A DNA stretch of 64,000 nt from the NCBI RefSeq assembly GCF_014172405.1, contig NZ_WNXC01000003.1:124001-188000 (forward strand), read 5' to 3'. This DNA comes from Pedobacter gandavensis (GTDB taxonomy: Bacteria; Bacteroidota; Bacteroidia; Sphingobacteriales; Sphingobacteriaceae). Every line of letters starts with the position of its first letter. Within the stretch, counting starts at the first letter, position 1. Below the pieces are notes generated by a model that was not told where the DNA came from, ran no database searches, and saw only the letters and a list, made by a program, of their open reading frames with translations. Positions 26,819 through 38,130 of the stretch are shown piece by piece. Position numbers and translations under genes: made by a program.

Positions 26819-27244
26819 ATGAGAACGATTACTGTTCCCTTAACCTTAATAAATCTACAAGATGACGGTTTCCACCTTTTGGTGGAAATTGTTGTTTTTG
26901 GGAAAAAACATTTTGTAGTTCTGGATACAGGGGCCTCCCGCTCCGTATTTGACATGACATTGATTAAAAATAATATTTCAGAACTGGAATATAGTGAGGA
27001 AACCCAAGCCACTACCTTGTTCACAACATCCAGTACTATTCAGGCAATCATACCCAAAATCAAAATGGGTAGATTGATCATTTCGAGTTATGAAACCGTA
27101 GCGCTGGATCTGGAAAGTGTAAATCAGGCATACGATCAAATGGGACACCCCGTAATTGCCGGGATTATTGGCAGCGATATCCTTTTAAAATATCAGGCCA
27201 TTATCAACTACAAAAAACTTAAATTATTTTTATACAGCGAGTAG
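26819..27244 (+). CDS. Retropepsin-like aspartic protease family protein
   Basis: Small protein of 141 residues with the clan AA motif VVLDTGASRSVFD (about residues 38-50), DTGAS being the catalytic sequence of pepsin-like and retroviral proteases. The second half has hydrophobic-hydrophobic-Gly (AGIIGSDILLKY, about 118-129), typical of single-domain members. It would have to form a dimer to cleave. There is no signal peptide. It starts 5 bases after mdh, so it should be co-transcribed, although no functional link to malate dehydrogenase is known. Confidence 0.8.
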   Translation: MRTITVPLTLINLQDDGFHLLVEIVVFGKKHFVVLDTGASRSVFDMTLIKNNISELEYSEETQATTLFTTSSTIQAIIPKIKMGRLIISSYETVALDLESVNQAYDQMGHPVIAGIIGSDILLKYQAIINYKKLKLFLYSE

Positions 27245-27258
27245 CAGTTCGGTAGTAG

Positions 27259-27299
27259 AATATAAAAGGAGGTACCTTTTGGGCACCTCCTTTTATATT
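27259..27299. terminator. Bidirectional terminator between the aspartic protease gene and gyrB
   Basis: The 15-base arms 27259-27273 and 27285-27299 (core aaaaggaggt/acctcctttt) are perfect complements, with A/T runs on both sides. It ends transcription of both convergent genes. Confidence 0.88.
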
Positions 27300-27322
27300 T
27301 AATTGTTATTTCGACACGCTAA

Positions 27323-29356
<2,034 letters not shown>

Positions 29357-29418
29357 CTAAAAAAGCACTAAAAATGAGCTAAAAATCGTAGTTTTTTAGG
29401 ATACTAAATTTGAAATTT

Positions 29419-29426
29419 TATATTTG
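29419..29426 (+). promoter_or_regulatory. -7 element upstream of the OmpH-like gene
   Basis: TATATTTG fits TAnnTTTG and lies 113 bases before the ATG at 29540. No clear -33 partner is visible. Confidence 0.3.
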
Positions 29427-29539
29427 TTGAAATTTATCATTCCAAATGGGATAAAACAACTGGAAAAAGGGGTTTTAAAATAGCTGTGACGGTGATGGAT
29501 TCAAAAATTTAAAACAAAAAAATCAATTATAATCATTAG

Positions 29540-30139
29540 ATGAAAAGATCAACATTAAAACTTGGCAGCATTGCTACTGCAGTTGCATTAGTTTCCGTTA
29601 TGGCTTCTTGCCAGAACAAAGAAAACGCAGGTACCACTGCTCCAAAAACTGAGTCGGCCACAGTAACAAGCGCAGAGAAAATCGTCTATGTAAATTCTGA
29701 TTCCCTGTTAACAAAATATCAGTATTTCAAAGACTTAAAAACTAAACTTGACGCGAAGTCGAAAACTGCACAAACAGATCTTGCTTCTAAACAACAAGCT
29801 TTCCAACGTGAAGTAGCTCAATATCAACAACAACAAAATACGTTACCTGCTGATCAAAGAGCTTCTACAGAAGAAAGATTAGCTCGTAAACAACAAGAAT
29901 TACAAGCTTATTCTCAAAATGCAGGTGCTGCACTTCAAAATGAGCAAGCTACTGAGAACGAAAAATTATATGATAAAGTTGCTGAGTACCTAAAAACTTA
30001 TGCAAAAGGTAAAGGTTTCAAAATGGTATTGACTTATTCAAAAGGAAACAGCGCAATCTTATTCGCTGACGAGTCTCTAGATGTAACCAGTGAAGTAATC
30101 GTAGGATTAAACGCAGCTTATTCAAAAGACAAAAAATAA
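29540..30139 (+). CDS. OmpH/Skp-like lipoprotein
   Basis: Protein of 199 residues with a lipoprotein signal (VMASC, lipidated Cys near residue 24), a low-complexity linker rich in T and A, and then an OmpH/Skp domain from about 47 (KIVYVNSDSLLTKYQYFKDLKTKL) with long charged helices rich in Q, E and K. Skp-type proteins are periplasmic holdases that carry outer-membrane proteins. The lipid anchor is different from soluble E. coli Skp. A terminator follows at 30158-30188. Confidence 0.85.
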   Translation: MKRSTLKLGSIATAVALVSVMASCQNKENAGTTAPKTESATVTSAEKIVYVNSDSLLTKYQYFKDLKTKLDAKSKTAQTDLASKQQAFQREVAQYQQQQNTLPADQRASTEERLARKQQELQAYSQNAGAALQNEQATENEKLYDKVAEYLKTYAKGKGFKMVLTYSKGNSAILFADESLDVTSEVIVGLNAAYSKDKK

Positions 30140-30157
30140 TCATCTGATGATGATCTT

Positions 30158-30188
30158 AAATGCTCCGGGTAATCGGGGCATTTTTTTT
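30158..30188 (+). terminator. Terminator after the OmpH-like gene
   Basis: A 10-bp stem (30158-30167 with 30174-30183, one G-T pair), a 6-base loop and eight T. Confidence 0.88.
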
Positions 30189-30304
30189 GTGCTATTTTTT
30201 TCGCTACCACGAAATTGAAAACTATAGCACAAAATACACTTGGTCTGAAATTGACAGCAATTCCATTTTCAGACCCAAAACATTTATATTACTAATTCAT
30301 TACC

Positions 30305-30793
30305 ATGGAAATTACTGAACAGAAACAGCACGAGAAATTTATGCGTATAGCTATAGCGCTCTCTGAGAAAAACGTAACCGCAGAACTTGGTGGTCCCTTT
30401 GGTGCAGTGGTGGTTAAAGACGGTAAAGTAGTTGCCAAAAGCGGCAATAAAGTAACCAGCACAAATGACCCTACTGCGCATGCAGAAGTGTCAGCCATTA
30501 GAATCGCCTGTAAAAAACTAAAAACATTTGACCTGAGTGGATGCGTGATTTACACCAGTTGTGAGCCTTGTCCAATGTGTCTGAGCGCAGTTTACTGGTC
30601 AAGAATTAACACCATTTATTATGGAAACACAAAGGTAGATGCCGCAAATATTGGATTCGATGACCAATTTATCTATGAAGAACTAGAAAAACCAATGGCG
30701 GAGCGCAGCTTACCAATACAGCAAATGCTAAGAGACGAAGCGCTTCAGGCTTTTAAACTCTGGGAGCAGTCGCCAATGAGAGTGGACTATTAA
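30305..30793 (+). CDS. Guanine deaminase / nucleoside deaminase (CMP-dCMP deaminase fold)
   Basis: Zinc enzyme of 162 residues. His59-Ala-Glu61 supplies a zinc ligand and the proton shuttle, and CEPCPMC (residues 86-92) gives ligands Cys89 and Cys92. Length, the NDPTAHAEV segment and the C-terminal ending MRVDY resemble the B. subtilis GuaD type of guanine deaminase rather than tRNA adenosine deaminase TadA. It would turn guanine into xanthine in purine salvage. It is monocistronic and faces the TlpA-like gene across a long hairpin. Confidence 0.83.
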   Translation: MEITEQKQHEKFMRIAIALSEKNVTAELGGPFGAVVVKDGKVVAKSGNKVTSTNDPTAHAEVSAIRIACKKLKTFDLSGCVIYTSCEPCPMCLSAVYWSRINTIYYGNTKVDAANIGFDDQFIYEELEKPMAERSLPIQQMLRDEALQAFKLWEQSPMRVDY

Positions 30794-30806
30794 ACTCGAA
30801 TATTAA

Positions 30807-30890
30807 AAAAAAGCCATCCAAAAAGGAATGTTTAGCCGAATTCTACCGTCAGATATTCAGCTAAACATTCCTTTTTGGATGGCCTTTCTT
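30807..30890. terminator. Long-stem convergent terminator
   Basis: The 24 bases at 30813-30836 are the exact reverse complement of 30860-30883, with a 23-base loop and A-rich or T-rich flanks. It separates the convergent deaminase and TlpA-like genes and can terminate both transcripts. The stem is much longer than other terminators here. Confidence 0.8.
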
Positions 30891-30900
30891 TCTATAACCC

Positions 30901-32802
30901 TTACTTTGATTTAGCTAAACTGATCATTTGATCCAACTCTTCTACCACTCCATCCGCAGATCCTGAAAATCCCGAGGTTTTGAACTTGATATTTCCATCA
31001 GGACCAATGATAAATTTAGTAGGGATCCCAGTCACATTATAAGCAGTGATCACATCAAAAATTTCAGGATCCTGCTTGTTCTTCGTATCAAACAATACGT
31101 TAAAATCATACTTTTTCTGCGTTAAAAAATCTTTCACCAAGGTTTCTCTGTTTTCCTCTCTCTGCCAGCTATTGACAAACAGAAACACAACGTCTTTATC
31201 ATTAGCATATTTTTCCTGAGCTTTCTGCATTCCCGGAAAAGAAGCCACACATGGCCCACACCAGGTAGCCCAATAATCCAGAATCACAACTTTTCCTCTA
31301 AGACTTGCTAAACTCACAGATTCGCCCTTTAAATTTTTAAGGCTAAATGCCGGTGCAGGAAGATCAATCATCTCTTTCATCCAGGCTGCGCGCTTATTTG
31401 CAAATGCAGCTTTATCAACATCCACCATATAAGTTGCAAAGGGTGTAGTTAAGTTCTTCTTTTCGTAGAGCTTTTGAAAACTTGTACGCATTGCTGCTGT
31501 TCCTTTCCCTTCTTTCAGGTAAGTATCCGCAACTTTGAATGCCTTCTCCGAATCACCCGCCAATTCCAGATACATGACATAACGGGCATTTCCATCTGCA
31601 TCCGCAGCCGATCCCGCTCTTTCCTGATAAACTACAGCTTCTTTATCATTTCCTTTATGATGTAAAATCAGTGCATAAGTATCTGCATTTGTTTTGTAAG
31701 CGCGTTCGATATCCGCAAGATACTCTTCTTTTGAGCCATAATAAGATGGTATTTCTTCATTCTTTGCCTCCTCAAGCAATGTCAGTGACCTTTTTGATAA
31801 TGCTTCTGCAAAGTCTATTTCCTCATTTTTCTCGGCAAGGCCCCAAGCCACAGAATTAGCCAAAGAGGCCAATGCGGTTTTATTGATAATCTTTGCTGAA
31901 TATAAATCGAACTTCTCCATGTTTCTCTTTAATGCATACATGTGAACCAAAGGATAATACAAATTACTGATTCTCATGGCATCTGCTTTGTTATTCGGAT
32001 CCAAGCCAAACTGCTTTACTAACGTTTCCATCTTCTGCGCAATCTGATCAGGATCTTTCTCCTTATATATTGGCTCTCTAGCTGCATTAAAAGCAAGGTT
32101 TCCTTTAGGATAACGGATAATAATGGCCGGTTTTAAAGTCTCTGCGGCAGCTTTATCCTTGAGTAAAAGATGTAATGACATTAAAGTCATCATGTCAACT
32201 TCCGTAGGATTCTTTTCTAACTGATAACTTTTAATCTGATTATTGATTAGTACTTTTCCCCGCTCCTTATCCAGTCTATACAATGTAGTCAGGTAATCAC
32301 CCGTATAAGCTTTTTTTAAACCTGGTTTTGCAGAGAATGCCTTTTCATAAGATCTTATTGCTTTAGCTGGATCTGCCTTTACACCGACCCCGCTACTCAT
32401 AGTAGTAAGCAGCTGCGCTTCTGCAAGGTAAGCGTTTGCCTTCACTGAGCCTTTATCGTAGAATTGTATATAATATCCTTGAGGACTAAGTTCAGTAGGT
32501 GCTTTTGCGGAAAAAACCAGACAAACTAGATCCGTGCTATCCTTAGACAGAAAAGTCCCTTTATAAACAGTGCCAACTTTTTTGAGGGTAACATTTCCAA
32601 GTTCTCGCTTAAGATTAACAAAAGACTGTACCTTACATTGAATCTCCTTTTCATTAGCTAAAGTTCCCCCAGCTGGATCGTAGGTGAAATTAAGTGCTTC
32701 GCCTCCCTTTGGGGCTTTAGTACTAAACACAAGTTGTTGTGCGCTAACATTTACTGAGCCGAACAACAAGAGTGAAAAAATAATCTTCTTTGAAATGAAC
32801 AT
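30901..32802 (-). CDS. Exported TlpA-like thiol-disulfide protein with long N-terminal region
   Basis: Protein of 633 residues. The ATG at 32802 is chosen over one 10 codons earlier because it begins a clean signal peptide (MFISKKIIFSLLLFGSVNVSAQ). Residues about 20-480 are a beta-rich start followed by helical repeats like TPR (for example AKAIRSYEKAFSAKPGLKKAY). The C-terminal 150 residues are a TlpA/ResA thioredoxin domain with WCGPC (Cys515 and Cys518) and GIPTKFIIGPDG. Such proteins reduce disulfides in the periplasm, for example in cytochrome c maturation or oxidative repair. The role of the long N-terminal part is unknown. Confidence 0.85.
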   Translation of the reverse strand: MFISKKIIFSLLLFGSVNVSAQQLVFSTKAPKGGEALNFTYDPAGGTLANEKEIQCKVQSFVNLKRELGNVTLKKVGTVYKGTFLSKDSTDLVCLVFSAKAPTELSPQGYYIQFYDKGSVKANAYLAEAQLLTTMSSGVGVKADPAKAIRSYEKAFSAKPGLKKAYTGDYLTTLYRLDKERGKVLINNQIKSYQLEKNPTEVDMMTLMSLHLLLKDKAAAETLKPAIIIRYPKGNLAFNAAREPIYKEKDPDQIAQKMETLVKQFGLDPNNKADAMRISNLYYPLVHMYALKRNMEKFDLYSAKIINKTALASLANSVAWGLAEKNEEIDFAEALSKRSLTLLEEAKNEEIPSYYGSKEEYLADIERAYKTNADTYALILHHKGNDKEAVVYQERAGSAADADGNARYVMYLELAGDSEKAFKVADTYLKEGKGTAAMRTSFQKLYEKKNLTTPFATYMVDVDKAAFANKRAAWMKEMIDLPAPAFSLKNLKGESVSLASLRGKVVILDYWATWCGPCVASFPGMQKAQEKYANDKDVVFLFVNSWQREENRETLVKDFLTQKKYDFNVLFDTKNKQDPEIFDVITAYNVTGIPTKFIIGPDGNIKFKTSGFSGSADGVVEELDQMISLAKSK

Positions 32803-32911
32803 AATTTTAAATTTAGGTTTGCTTACATACAACTAAATATATAGTTTTCAGATCAAATAAGCAAATACTTAAAATTTAATCATTAAGGAATAATTATTGT
32901 AATATGCAATC

Positions 32912-33631
32912 GTGACTTACGAAGAAAAAACAACGATAGAACTGGAATTCTGGAAGCGAAAAATGAGGCTTAAGCCCTCTTTTTTCAATAAGATGACCAA
33001 TAATATTCAGAAGAAAATCAACAGCTATATTCCTGAAAAAATTCATACAGCCATAACTGTGACCATCAAAAATATGATCAAAGGAGTACTTTACGGTTCT
33101 ACTTATACTACTTCTAACACACCAGCATTGGGAATGAGCCTCTTACATAGGGAAGCTTTAGTGAAATCTAAAATTGACAATTATTGTAAAACCGGAGCCG
33201 CAGAAGGGGGAATTACTGGTGCAGGTGGCTTTCTGATGAGCATGGCAGATTTTCCAATCCTCATCGGCATAAAAATGAAACTGCTATTTGAAATTGCCGC
33301 CTTGTATGGTTTTGATGTAAAAGATTACAGAGAGCGTTTGTATTTATTGTACATATTCCAGCTCGCTTTTTCCAGTCAGCAAGGACGCACAAAAATTTTC
33401 ATGCACATGGAAAATTGGCAAGAGAAACTACACATTCTACCGGAAAATGTGGACAGCTTCGACTGGAAAACCTTTCAACAAGAATACCGGGATTATATTG
33501 ATCTCGCTAAACTTGCCCAGCTGCTACCGATAGTTGGTGCTGCCGTAGGTGCGATTGCCAATTATCAATTGATTAAACAACTGGGTACAACAGCCATGCA
33601 AGCCTATAGAATGAGACTGCTAAAACAATAG
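32912..33631 (+). CDS. EcsC family protein
   Basis: Protein of 239 residues starting at GTG. EcsC proteins are named from the B. subtilis ecs operon; their function is unknown. The family features are visible: TPALGMSLLHREALVKSKIDNY, then a glycine-rich segment AAEGGITGAGGFLMSMADFP (about 97-116), and a hydrophobic C-terminal segment PIVGAAVGAIANYQLIKQLG with conserved glycines. The glycine-rich stretches may associate with membrane. The gene is alone, in opposite direction to the TlpA-like gene and convergent with the S4 gene, with 1 base between stop codons. Confidence 0.82.
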   Translation: MTYEEKTTIELEFWKRKMRLKPSFFNKMTNNIQKKINSYIPEKIHTAITVTIKNMIKGVLYGSTYTTSNTPALGMSLLHREALVKSKIDNYCKTGAAEGGITGAGGFLMSMADFPILIGIKMKLLFEIAALYGFDVKDYRERLYLLYIFQLAFSSQQGRTKIFMHMENWQEKLHILPENVDSFDWKTFQQEYRDYIDLAKLAQLLPIVGAAVGAIANYQLIKQLGTTAMQAYRMRLLKQ

Positions 33632-33632
33632 C

Positions 33633-34046
33633 TTACTGTTTTTCACCCTCTTCTTCTTCAAAAAGACCACCAGTTAAGTCATCAATTTCTCTTCTGTCTT
33701 TCTTTGTTGGCCTTCCTGCTCCACGGTCTCTGATCAATACCGGAGCATGGAACATTGATTTATACCCATGAGTTTCCTCTACTGGAGTAATATCTTTATA
33801 TTTAGTCACCGCAATTTTCGCCTCTACCCTATTGTATAAAAGCTCTACTACTTCAATCACTTTTTTCTCAATTCCTTTGGATACCTGATACACATCTCCA
33901 GGTTTGACTATTGCAGAAGCTTTAAGATTATTACCATTAAATTTCACACGCCCAGCCTTACAAGCCTCTGTCGCCAAACTCCTGGTCTTAAATAATCTTA
34001 TTGCCCATAAGTACTTATCTATCCGTAATTTTTCTTGCTCTGCCAT
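33633..34046 (-). CDS. S4-domain RNA-binding protein (Hsp15/HslR-like)
   Basis: Small basic protein of 137 residues. The S4 RNA-binding domain spans about 6-70 (LRIDKYLWAIRLFKTRSLATEACKAGRV, read in parts), as in Hsp15, which binds stalled 50S subunits carrying nascent peptidyl-tRNA. The C-terminal tail is charged, first basic (GRPTKKDRREID), then acidic. Assignment to Hsp15 rests on length and on S4 position at the N-terminus. Confidence 0.85.
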   Translation of the reverse strand: MAEQEKLRIDKYLWAIRLFKTRSLATEACKAGRVKFNGNNLKASAIVKPGDVYQVSKGIEKKVIEVVELLYNRVEAKIAVTKYKDITPVEETHGYKSMFHAPVLIRDRGAGRPTKKDRREIDDLTGGLFEEEEGEKQ

Positions 34047-34124
34047 AAAAAATCAAAAATACATTATAGAAAACAATGGTCTATACATAAAATTGATTTA
34101 TTTTGTCAAAAAATAACTTAAAAC

Positions 34125-34943
34125 ATGATAGCACAATTAAAAAAGTTAGTAGAAGCCGCTTGGGAAGACAGAACTTTATTAGGATATAGTGAATATTGCG
34201 AGGCAATAGAAACGGTAATTATGCAACTTGATAAAGGTGAATTGCGCGTTGCTGAACCAGTATTGAACTCCTGGGCTGTGAATGAATGGATCAAAAAAGC
34301 AGTAATCCTTTATTTTCCAATCAGAGAAATGAAAGAAATTGAAGTTGGTCCTTTTGTATTTCATGATAAAATGAAATTGAAAACCAATTATAAAGAATTA
34401 GGTGTAAGAGTTGTACCTCACGGTATCGCACGTTATGGCGCTTATTTAGCCAAAGGTGTGATCATGATGCCTTCTTATGTAAATATCGGTGCTTACGTTG
34501 ACGAAGGTACGATGGTTGATACATGGGCTACTGTAGGTTCATGTGCACAGATTGGTAAACACGTTCACCTAAGCGGTGGTGTTGGTATTGGTGGTGTATT
34601 AGAACCAATTCAAGCTGCCCCGGTAATCATCGAAGACAACGTTTTCATTGGTTCAAGAGCGATCGTTGTGGAAGGTGTTCGTGTAGAAAGAGAAGCTGTT
34701 TTAGGTGCCAATGTAGTTTTAACAGCCTCTACGAAAATCATCGATGTAACAGGAAACACACCAGTAGAATATAAAGGAATCGTTCCTGCACGTTCAGTGG
34801 TTATTCCAGGTAGCTATGCGAAGAAATTCCCGGCTGGAGAATTCCAGGTTCCTTGTGCCTTAATCATTGGTCAACGTAAAGAATCTACTGATAAAAAGAC
34901 TTCTCTAAATGATGCATTGAGAGAAAATAATGTAGCAGTATAA
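34125..34943 (+). CDS. dapD: 2,3,4,5-tetrahydropyridine-2,6-dicarboxylate N-succinyltransferase
   Basis: Lysine and diaminopimelate pathway enzyme of 272 residues. The C-terminal half is a left-handed beta helix built of hexapeptides (for example GAYVDEGTMVDTWATVGSCA, GGVGIGGVLEPI, VIIEDNVFIGSRAIVVEG). The N-terminal helical domain (1-100) is typical of the DapD trimer. It makes N-succinyl-2-amino-6-ketopimelate from succinyl-CoA, feeding peptidoglycan and lysine synthesis. The gene begins a run of plus-strand genes to 39714, the next starting 4 bases later. Confidence 0.96.
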   Translation: MIAQLKKLVEAAWEDRTLLGYSEYCEAIETVIMQLDKGELRVAEPVLNSWAVNEWIKKAVILYFPIREMKEIEVGPFVFHDKMKLKTNYKELGVRVVPHGIARYGAYLAKGVIMMPSYVNIGAYVDEGTMVDTWATVGSCAQIGKHVHLSGGVGIGGVLEPIQAAPVIIEDNVFIGSRAIVVEGVRVEREAVLGANVVLTASTKIIDVTGNTPVEYKGIVPARSVVIPGSYAKKFPAGEFQVPCALIIGQRKESTDKKTSLNDALRENNVAV

Positions 34944-34947
34944 TATA

Positions 34948-36075
34948 ATGAAGATTGGTTTTGACGGAAAGAGGGCAGCGAATAACTTAACAGGACTGGG
35001 AAATTACAGCAGGTCTTTGATCACCCACCTGGCAGAATTTTTTCCTCAAAACCAATACTTTGTCTATACTCCCAAAGTAAAGGAACATAAACAGATCTCC
35101 AGATTTCTGCAACTTAACGGGATCAAAATTGAGCTCCCAGACCGTCCAGGATGGTTCTGGAGAACTTCGGGAATAAAAAAACAATTACTAAAAGATCAGA
35201 TTGATCTGTTTCATGGCTTGAGTCATGAAATTCCCCTGGGAATTCAACATTCCAGAATTCCAAGTGTGGTCACCATACATGACCTTATTTTTCTCAGATT
35301 CCCTCAATATTACGGAAGGATAGATCGCTTTATCTATGGACTGAAATTCCGCTATGCCTGCAAACATGCAGACAAAATAGTAGCCATCAGCGAATGTACA
35401 AAAAGAGACCTTATCCATTTTTTCGATACAGATCCTAATAAAATAGAAGTTGTTTATCAAAGCTGTGACGATAGTTTCAAGTCTGCTACTGATCAACATA
35501 AAAAACAGGAAGTCAGGATCAAACACCAGTTACCAGAAAAATACATCCTTAATGTAGGAACGATTGAAACCCGCAAAAACCTGATGACGCTCATTAAAGC
35601 CTTACCAGAAATTCACCCGGATTATCAGCTGGTTGTGGTTGGAAGAAAAACAGCATATACAGCGCTAGTCAAAAAAGAAATTGACTTACTGGGTTTGAGA
35701 TCAAGAGTTACCTTTCTACAAAATGTACCTTTCGATGACCTGCCTTCCATTTATCAGCTAGCCAGTGCCTTCGTTTATCCATCTTTGTATGAAGGATTTG
35801 GTATTCCTATTATCGAAGCCATGTATTCTGGTGTTCCGGTAATTGCAGCTACTGGCTCTTGTTTAGAAGAAGCCGGAGGCGATCATAGCTTATATGTCCC
35901 CCCATTTGACCACAAAGCACTTTCCCTTTCGATAAATAAAGTATTGAACAGCCCTGGCCTTGCCACAGAAATGATCGCAAAAGGCTTGGAATATGTTAAA
36001 AAATTTGAGACCCGGGTCCTCACAGAGGAAATGATTAAAATTTATACCCAGGTACTATCCAATCACCAGAAATAA
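34948..36075 (+). CDS. GT4-family glycosyltransferase
   Basis: Glycosyltransferase of 375 residues with the GT-B fold. The N-terminal acceptor domain opens with KIGFDGKRAANNLTGLGNYSR. The C-terminal domain contains NVGTIETRKNLMTLIKAL and the nucleotide-sugar binding EGFGIPIIEAMYSGVPV, with the conserved E-x7-E pair (Glu in YEGFGIPIIEAM). Acceptor and sugar are unknown. Immediate proximity to dapD and YrdC/Sua5 (6-base gap) suggests co-transcription, with no clear shared pathway. Confidence 0.88.
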   Translation: MKIGFDGKRAANNLTGLGNYSRSLITHLAEFFPQNQYFVYTPKVKEHKQISRFLQLNGIKIELPDRPGWFWRTSGIKKQLLKDQIDLFHGLSHEIPLGIQHSRIPSVVTIHDLIFLRFPQYYGRIDRFIYGLKFRYACKHADKIVAISECTKRDLIHFFDTDPNKIEVVYQSCDDSFKSATDQHKKQEVRIKHQLPEKYILNVGTIETRKNLMTLIKALPEIHPDYQLVVVGRKTAYTALVKKEIDLLGLRSRVTFLQNVPFDDLPSIYQLASAFVYPSLYEGFGIPIIEAMYSGVPVIAATGSCLEEAGGDHSLYVPPFDHKALSLSINKVLNSPGLATEMIAKGLEYVKKFETRVLTEEMIKIYTQVLSNHQK

Positions 36076-36081
36076 CAGGTT

Positions 36082-36648
36082 ATGCTTAGAACAGAAATTG
36101 AAAAAACCCTTCAGGTATTAAAAGACGGAGGGGTGATTCTATATCCCACAGATACGGTATGGGGATTAGGATGCGATGCTACAAACGAAGCAGCGGTAGC
36201 CAAAATAAATGAAATCAAAGTGCGTAGCGCAGATAAGAGTTTTATTGTACTGCTGGATAATGATTCAAAACTTCAAAGCTATGTAACAGAGATCCCTGAC
36301 GTGGCTTACGACTTAATCGAGTATGCAGAAAATCCATTGACAATTATATTCTCCGGCGCCAAAAATCTGGCTAAGAATGTGATCAATGAAGATGGTAGTG
36401 TAGGTATTAGAATTGTAAAACATGACTTCTGTCAACAACTTATTCAACGTTTCCGTAAACCCATAACTTCTACTTCTGCCAATAAATCTGGTGAACCTTC
36501 TCCCCTTATCTTTGATGAGATTTCAGAAGAAATTAAAGCCGCAGTAGATTACGTAGTCGATTGGGAACAAGAGCTACAGAACCCGAAGAAACCATCTACC
36601 ATCATGAAATTAGCTCCCGGAGGTCAATTTTCCTTTATAAGAAAGTAA
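36082..36648 (+). CDS. Threonylcarbamoyl-AMP synthase (YrdC/Sua5 family)
   Basis: Enzyme of 188 residues with only the YrdC domain, like E. coli TsaC rather than longer Sua5. [15 protein letters not shown] (about 18-32) is the N-terminal signature, and [16 protein letters not shown] (about 129-144) the nucleotide-binding loop. It makes threonylcarbamoyl-AMP from threonine, bicarbonate and ATP for the t6A37 modification of ANN-decoding tRNAs. It is the first of a group of tRNA-maturation genes (CCA enzyme and MiaA downstream). Confidence 0.92.
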   Translation: MLRTEIEKTLQVLKDGGVILYPTDTVWGLGCDATNEAAVAKINEIKVRSADKSFIVLLDNDSKLQSYVTEIPDVAYDLIEYAENPLTIIFSGAKNLAKNVINEDGSVGIRIVKHDFCQQLIQRFRKPITSTSANKSGEPSPLIFDEISEEIKAAVDYVVDWEQELQNPKKPSTIMKLAPGGQFSFIRK

Positions 36649-36655
36649 GTTTTAT

Positions 36656-36663
36656 TACTTTTG
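36656..36663 (+). promoter_or_regulatory. -7 element before the CCA-adding enzyme gene
   Basis: TACTTTTG fits TAnnTTTG and lies 10 bases upstream of the ATG at 36674. It may give the tRNA-processing genes an internal promoter. Confidence 0.3.
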
Positions 36664-36673
36664 TAACTCATTA

Positions 36674-38080
36674 ATGGAAAAACATTTACAAAATCCAATA
36701 TTTAAAGTACTTGCCGATATTGCTCAAACACATCAGATTGAAGCATACGTAATAGGTGGGTATGTGCGCGATATTTTCTTAAACAGACCCTCTAAAGACA
36801 TCGATATTGTGGTCTTAGGGAATGGAATTGACTTTGCTGAATTAGTAGGTAAACAACTCAAAACCAAGGTAGCGGTATTTAAAAACTTTGGCACGGCCAT
36901 GATAAAAACCCGCGATCTGGAAATAGAATTTGTAGGTGCTAGAAAAGAGTCCTACCGTGCAGATTCCCGCAAACCTATTGTAGAAAATGGCACCATCAAA
37001 GATGATCAGTTGAGAAGAGATTTCACGATCAATGCCCTGGCCATCTCCCTGAATAAAGACAATTATGCACAACTTGTTGATCCCTTTAACGGAATTAATG
37101 ACCTGGAGCAAAAACTCATCAGAACTCCACTTGATCCTGAAATTACATTCTCAGATGATCCATTGCGGATGATGAGGGCTATTCGTTTTGCTACCCAATT
37201 AGAGTTTAGCATTGACGAAAGCGCGATAAATGCGATAAAAAAGCAGAAAGAAAGAATCAGTATTGTATCAAAAGAGCGCATCACAGATGAACTCAACAAA
37301 ATCATTCTTTCTAAAACCCCTTCTATAGGTTTCAAGTACCTGTTTGATACTGGCCTTTTACACCTGGTATTTCCACAAATGGCCAACCTTTACGGAGTGG
37401 ACATCATCAATGGAAAAGGTCATAAAGACAATTTTTATCATACCTTGCAGGTGCTCGACAATATTTGTGAAGCAACTGATGACCTTTGGCTTCGCTGGGC
37501 AGCGATTCTTCATGACATTGCCAAACCGGCAACCAAGCGTTTTGAAGAAGGACATGGCTGGACTTTTCATGGCCATGAGGACAAAGGGGCGAGAATGGTG
37601 CCTCAGATTTTTAATCAATTGAAACTTCCGCTAAATGAGAAGATGAAATTGGTGCAGAAATTGGTACAACTTCACCTAAGACCTATTGTACTCGCACAAG
37701 AAGTGGTTACAGATTCTGCTGTCAGAAGGTTATTGTTTGATGCCGGTGAAGATATTGAGAGCCTAATGATGCTCTGTAATGCCGATGTCACCACAAAAAA
37801 CGAGTACAAAGTGAAAAAGTACCGGAATAACTTTGAGCTCGTTAAACAAAAGCTCAAAGATGTGGAGGAACGTGACAAGCTTAGAAACTGGCAGCCACCA
37901 ATTACCGGTACTCATATCATGGAAATATTCGGTTTAAGCGCAGGTAAAGAAGTAGGCCTGATCAAAAATGCCATCAGGGAAGCAATTCTGGAAGGCGATA
38001 TCAAAAACAGCTACGAGGAAGCTTTACAGTTCATGCTGGAAAAAGCTAAAGAATTTGGCTTGCAGCCCGTAAAGCACTAA
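36674..38080 (+). CDS. CCA tRNA nucleotidyltransferase with HD domain
   Basis: Class II polymerase-beta-type nucleotidyltransferase of 468 residues. The head domain has [20 protein letters not shown] (about 27-46), with the catalytic DxD; the neck has the [10 protein letters not shown] motif (about 115-124); and the HD metal-dependent phosphohydrolase domain follows at about 255-350 ([14 protein letters not shown] and [14 protein letters not shown] residues). It adds or repairs the 3' CCA of tRNAs. None of the five tRNA genes in this window encodes CCA, so the enzyme is required for them. Confidence 0.93.
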   Translation: MEKHLQNPIFKVLADIAQTHQIEAYVIGGYVRDIFLNRPSKDIDIVVLGNGIDFAELVGKQLKTKVAVFKNFGTAMIKTRDLEIEFVGARKESYRADSRKPIVENGTIKDDQLRRDFTINALAISLNKDNYAQLVDPFNGINDLEQKLIRTPLDPEITFSDDPLRMMRAIRFATQLEFSIDESAINAIKKQKERISIVSKERITDELNKIILSKTPSIGFKYLFDTGLLHLVFPQMANLYGVDIINGKGHKDNFYHTLQVLDNICEATDDLWLRWAAILHDIAKPATKRFEEGHGWTFHGHEDKGARMVPQIFNQLKLPLNEKMKLVQKLVQLHLRPIVLAQEVVTDSAVRRLLFDAGEDIESLMMLCNADVTTKNEYKVKKYRNNFELVKQKLKDVEERDKLRNWQPPITGTHIMEIFGLSAGKEVGLIKNAIREAILEGDIKNSYEEALQFMLEKAKEFGLQPVKH

Positions 38081-38130
38081 TACAAAGTACAATAATATTT
38101 TATAATTTTATAGCTAGAAAAAAAGCTCAG

